Assembly: GCA_947467125.1 (NCBI GenBank)
Contig: CANIGN010000004.1
Location: forward strand, 1-33,500
Reading direction: 5' to 3'
Length of the DNA stretch: 33,500 bases
Origin: Bacteriovoracaceae bacterium
GTDB taxonomy: Bacteria > Bdellovibrionota > UBA2428
Below the pieces are notes generated by a model, which saw only the letters and a program-made list of their open reading frames with translations, had not been told where the DNA came from and did not search any database. Shown here one piece after another: positions 31,196 through 33,500 of the stretch. The translations under genes were made by a program, and so were the position numbers. How positions within the stretch are numbered: position 1 is the first letter of the stretch; every line of letters starts with the position of its first letter.

Positions 31196-32323
31196 ATGCC
31201 GCAGGCTCGTATTTTAATTTCACGATCGGCATTAGAAAAAAACTTGCGCGCGCTCATTGATCACGCGGGAGATTGGTGTGCTTTTCCGGTTTTGAAGGCC
31301 AATGCGTATGGTCTTGGATTCAAGGAAGTGGCGAGTTGTTTTGAGGATTCTTTTTCTCTAGAGCAAGTGCCGTACTTTTGTTTGGCTCGTGTTTATGAGA
31401 TTCAACAAGCTCTTGCTTTTTCGACCAAGAGAAAGCTTTTGCTTTTGAGTGAATGGCCTCAGCAGATCCAGCATCTCCCCGCAGATAAAGTTGAAATATG
31501 CGTGACTTCTTTTGAGGACTTAGAAGTTTTAGCAGATCTTCAGCAACAGAGGTCTTTTCATCTCAAGTTAAATACGGGAATGAATCGTTTGGGTATCAGA
31601 ATTGAAGACATCCTTGCTTCTTCTGATTTGCAGGCAAAGTTTGAAAAATTACTTCTCAAAGTCAAAAAACGCGGACATAAAATGCAGGGAATTCTTTCGC
31701 ATCTTGCGATGGGAGAAGATCGCCGTTCTCGTTTTACATCTGATCAAGAAGAGCTTTTTGAACGGGGCGTTTCTTTTGTAAAAAACTTGTGGAATGAGGA
31801 AATTCCTTGGATGCATCTTTCAAATTCCCCAGGAGTTTTGAATAGAGTTGGAAAAAAAATAAAAGAATTGAATGCTTTTCGTCCAGGAATTCATTTGTGG
31901 GGAGTGCAGGACCCTGAAAAACTTGTCAAGATTTCTCATGTTGTTCAAGTTCGAGCGCCTTTACGTCAGTTGATGTGGATTCAAAAGGGCGAAGGCGTGG
32001 GATACGGAAGACGTTTTGTTGCTTCTCAAAAAACCAGAGTTGGAATTCTAAATATCGGATACGCTGATGGATTGAGGCGTGATTCTTGGAAGTTGGGACT
32101 TTCTTTTTACTATGAGGGAAAACGAGTTCCTTTTTTGGGAACAGTCTCTATGGATATGTGTGCTGTGGATTGTACAAATATAAAAGGGAATCTTTCGTTG
32201 GGGTCAGAGTTTGAATGGGTAGGGGAAAAGCAGTCGCTTGAAAAAGTTGCAGAAGCGCAAAAAACAATTCCCTACGAAGTTTTAACGAGCTTGAGTGCAA
32301 GAGTGGAGAGGGTGATTGTATGA
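31196..32323 (+). CDS. alr: Alanine racemase
   Basis: A 375-residue PLP enzyme that makes D-alanine for peptidoglycan. The PLP-binding Lys34 is in FPVLKANAYGLG (30-41), Arg131 in LNTGMNRLG, the substrate-side motif in LSHLAMGED (168-175), PGIHLWGV follows, and the second catalytic base Tyr289 is in NIGYADGLRR, with SMDMCAVD towards the C-terminus. Length and residues are as expected for an active enzyme. It stops at 32323 within an ATGA overlap with mlaE, so cell-wall precursor synthesis and lipid transport genes share a transcript here. Confidence 0.96.
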   Translation: MPQARILISRSALEKNLRALIDHAGDWCAFPVLKANAYGLGFKEVASCFEDSFSLEQVPYFCLARVYEIQQALAFSTKRKLLLLSEWPQQIQHLPADKVEICVTSFEDLEVLADLQQQRSFHLKLNTGMNRLGIRIEDILASSDLQAKFEKLLLKVKKRGHKMQGILSHLAMGEDRRSRFTSDQEELFERGVSFVKNLWNEEIPWMHLSNSPGVLNRVGKKIKELNAFRPGIHLWGVQDPEKLVKISHVVQVRAPLRQLMWIQKGEGVGYGRRFVASQKTRVGILNIGYADGLRRDSWKLGLSFYYEGKRVPFLGTVSMDMCAVDCTNIKGNLSLGSEFEWVGEKQSLEKVAEAQKTIPYEVLTSLSARVERVIV

Positions 32324-33096
32324 AGAATTTTGTAGTTCGTCGTTTTGCTTGGATAAAAGAGTTGGGGGCTTTTGGAATTTTCACAAAGGATGCGCTCGCT
32401 GCTTTTTTTCTTCCTCCTTTTCGAATGAATGTTTTAGTGGATGAAATTGAGTTTATTGGAAATCAAAGTCTTTTTATTATTTGTCTGACTTCGCTGTTTA
32501 CGGGTGCTGTTTTTGCTTATCAGTCGTGGCTTGCATTTTCGATTGTGGGCACTCAATCACTTGTGAGTGTGAGTACGAGTTTGGCTTTGCTCAGAGAGTT
32601 AGCGCCTGTGATGACTTCGATTGTCGTCGCTGGAAGAGTGGGGGCTGCGATGGCTGCCAATATCGGAATTATGAGAGTCACTTCGCAGATTGATGCTCTT
32701 GAGTTGATGGCGATTTCACCATTGCAGTATCTTGTGACTCCTAAATTAATTGCAGCGATTATTAGTGTTCCTCTTTTGTGCGCAGTGTTTTGTTTGATCG
32801 GTAACGTGGGCGGCTACATCGTGGGTGTGGGTGTTTGTAATGTGGATGCGGGAATTTATATTCAAAAACTCAAAGAATATTTAGACCCGATGGATTTGTA
32901 TCATGGAATGATCAAGGCGACTTGCTTTGGCTTTTTGATTTCTGCGATTAGTTGCTACAAAGGCTATCGTGCAAAAAATGGTGCAGAAGGTGTGGGTCGT
33001 GCGACGAATGAATCCGTTGTTCTCAGTATTGTGACCATTCTTGTCCTCGATTATTTTTTAACAGTTTTGATTCCTACAGGAAGACGTTTGTCATGA
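32320..33096 (+). CDS. mlaE: MlaE-family lipid-transport ABC permease
   Basis: A 258-residue inner-membrane protein of the MlaE/YrbE family. Helices begin about residue 48 (SLFIICLTSLFTGAVFAYQ), followed by the family core LLRELAPVMTSIVVAGRVGAAMAANIG (about 90-116) and RVTSQIDALELMAISPLQYLVTPKLIA (about 119-145). The C-terminal GAEGVGRATNESVV is also conserved. In the Mla system the permease works with MlaF and a periplasmic MlaD to move phospholipids between the two membranes. ATGA overlaps on both sides show tight coupling with alr and mlaF. The N-terminal 45 residues are amphipathic. Confidence 0.95.
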   Translation: MKNFVVRRFAWIKELGAFGIFTKDALAAFFLPPFRMNVLVDEIEFIGNQSLFIICLTSLFTGAVFAYQSWLAFSIVGTQSLVSVSTSLALLRELAPVMTSIVVAGRVGAAMAANIGIMRVTSQIDALELMAISPLQYLVTPKLIAAIISVPLLCAVFCLIGNVGGYIVGVGVCNVDAGIYIQKLKEYLDPMDLYHGMIKATCFGFLISAISCYKGYRAKNGAEGVGRATNESVVLSIVTILVLDYFLTVLIPTGRRLS

Positions 33097-33500
33097 AAGA
33101 AGAAGTGATCATTAGCATCAAAGATGTTTGGAAAAGTTTTGGAGAGCGAAAGATTCTAAGCGGTCTTAATCTAGAAATCCCCAAGGGAAAAATTGTGACC
33201 ATGCTGGGGTTCTCAGGTACGGGAAAGTCTGTCTTATTGAGACATATCTTGGGTTTGATGAAGCCCGACAAGGGGCATGTTCTTGTCAAAGGGCACGATG
33301 TAGTGAATTTAAAAGGTGAGGCCCTTCGCGAAGTTCGTCAAAGTTTTGGAATGCTTTTTCAGGAAGTTGCTCTTTTTGATAGCTTGAATGTTTATGACAA
33401 TGTGGCTTTTCCTTTGCGTGAGCATCAAGGTTATTTGACGGAAGAGATGATCGAGCGAAAAGTTGAAGATTTATTGACGCTCGTTGAGCTTTCTCGAAAT
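33093..33500 (+). CDS. mlaF: MlaF-family ABC ATPase (incomplete at window end)
   Basis: 136 codons are visible before the window ends; the family needs about 250. The start ATG overlaps the mlaE stop (ATGA). It reads as an ABC ATPase: ISIKDVWKSFGERKIL, Walker A LGFSGTGKS (39-47), and Q-loop region MLFQEVALFDSLNVYDNV, in which FQ..ALFDS and the following AFPLREH are typical of MlaF. The signature motif, Walker B and switch His lie beyond the window. It energises lipid transport by MlaE. Confidence 0.94.
   Translation, partial: MKEEVIISIKDVWKSFGERKILSGLNLEIPKGKIVTMLGFSGTGKSVLLRHILGLMKPDKGHVLVKGHDVVNLKGEALREVRQSFGMLFQEVALFDSLNVYDNVAFPLREHQGYLTEEMIERKVEDLLTLVELSRN

Noticed and set aside
1-33500. 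tRNA/rRNA genes, CRISPR arrays, insertion sequences, prophage or integration sites
   Set aside because: I looked through all intergenic stretches (nearly all under 200 bases) and found no cloverleaf, spaced repeats, transposase or integrase genes, or terminal inverted repeats.

Overview
The window is AT-rich bacterial chromosome, densely packed with genes on both strands. It has no insertion sequences, CRISPR arrays, tRNA or rRNA genes that I can see. Three features point to the phylum Bdellovibrionota (Bdellovibrio and relatives): a 65-residue stand-alone histone-fold protein of the kind known from Bdellovibrio bacteriovorus; an EF-G of the mitochondrial/spdEFG1 type; and a DksA-like protein with a degenerate zinc finger. 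Exported proteins and lipoproteins show a Gram-negative, two-membrane cell. Species and lifestyle cannot be read from the window.

Layout. 1-6240: an O-methyltransferase, a divergent release-factor homologue with a signal peptide (minus strand), then fusA followed at 6 nt by two tandem paralogous outer-membrane-type beta-barrel genes. 6237-13713: seven consecutive minus-strand genes, transcribed in the order hybrid histidine kinase, NAD(P)H-hydrate dehydratase (nnrD), DTW-domain tRNA-modifying enzyme, SnoaL-like exported protein, DUF1295 membrane protein, xseA and a tail-anchored Ser/Thr kinase. The first three are joined by 4-nt overlaps. 13752-15263: a bidirectional terminator, a small exported Lys/Ala-rich protein behind a receiver-like protein without its phospho-aspartate, and a divergent OmpR-type response regulator. 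15264-21398: a DUF2914 membrane protein, a phytase-like lipoprotein, an exported CYTH-like protein, an M14 carboxypeptidase, a small unknown protein, greB and an exported chalcone-isomerase-like protein.

21432-26115 is an efflux/transport operon on the minus strand: two ABC half-transporters forming an asymmetric heterodimer, then an MFS carrier. The longest stretch without a gene (26116-26409) contains several RNA hairpins ahead of the dksA-like gene. 26925-30256 holds a lipoprotein (minus strand) and a plus-strand run of histone, unknown anchored protein and dihydroorotase. rpsD stands alone with its own promoter and a strong terminator. The window ends with alr-mlaE-mlaF, joined by ATGA overlaps; mlaF runs off the end.

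The genes most worth following up are the exported, decoding-motif-less release-factor homologue beside a mitochondrial-type EF-G, the histone, the pseudo-receiver/Lys-Ala-rich protein pair, and the structured leader of the dksA-like gene.
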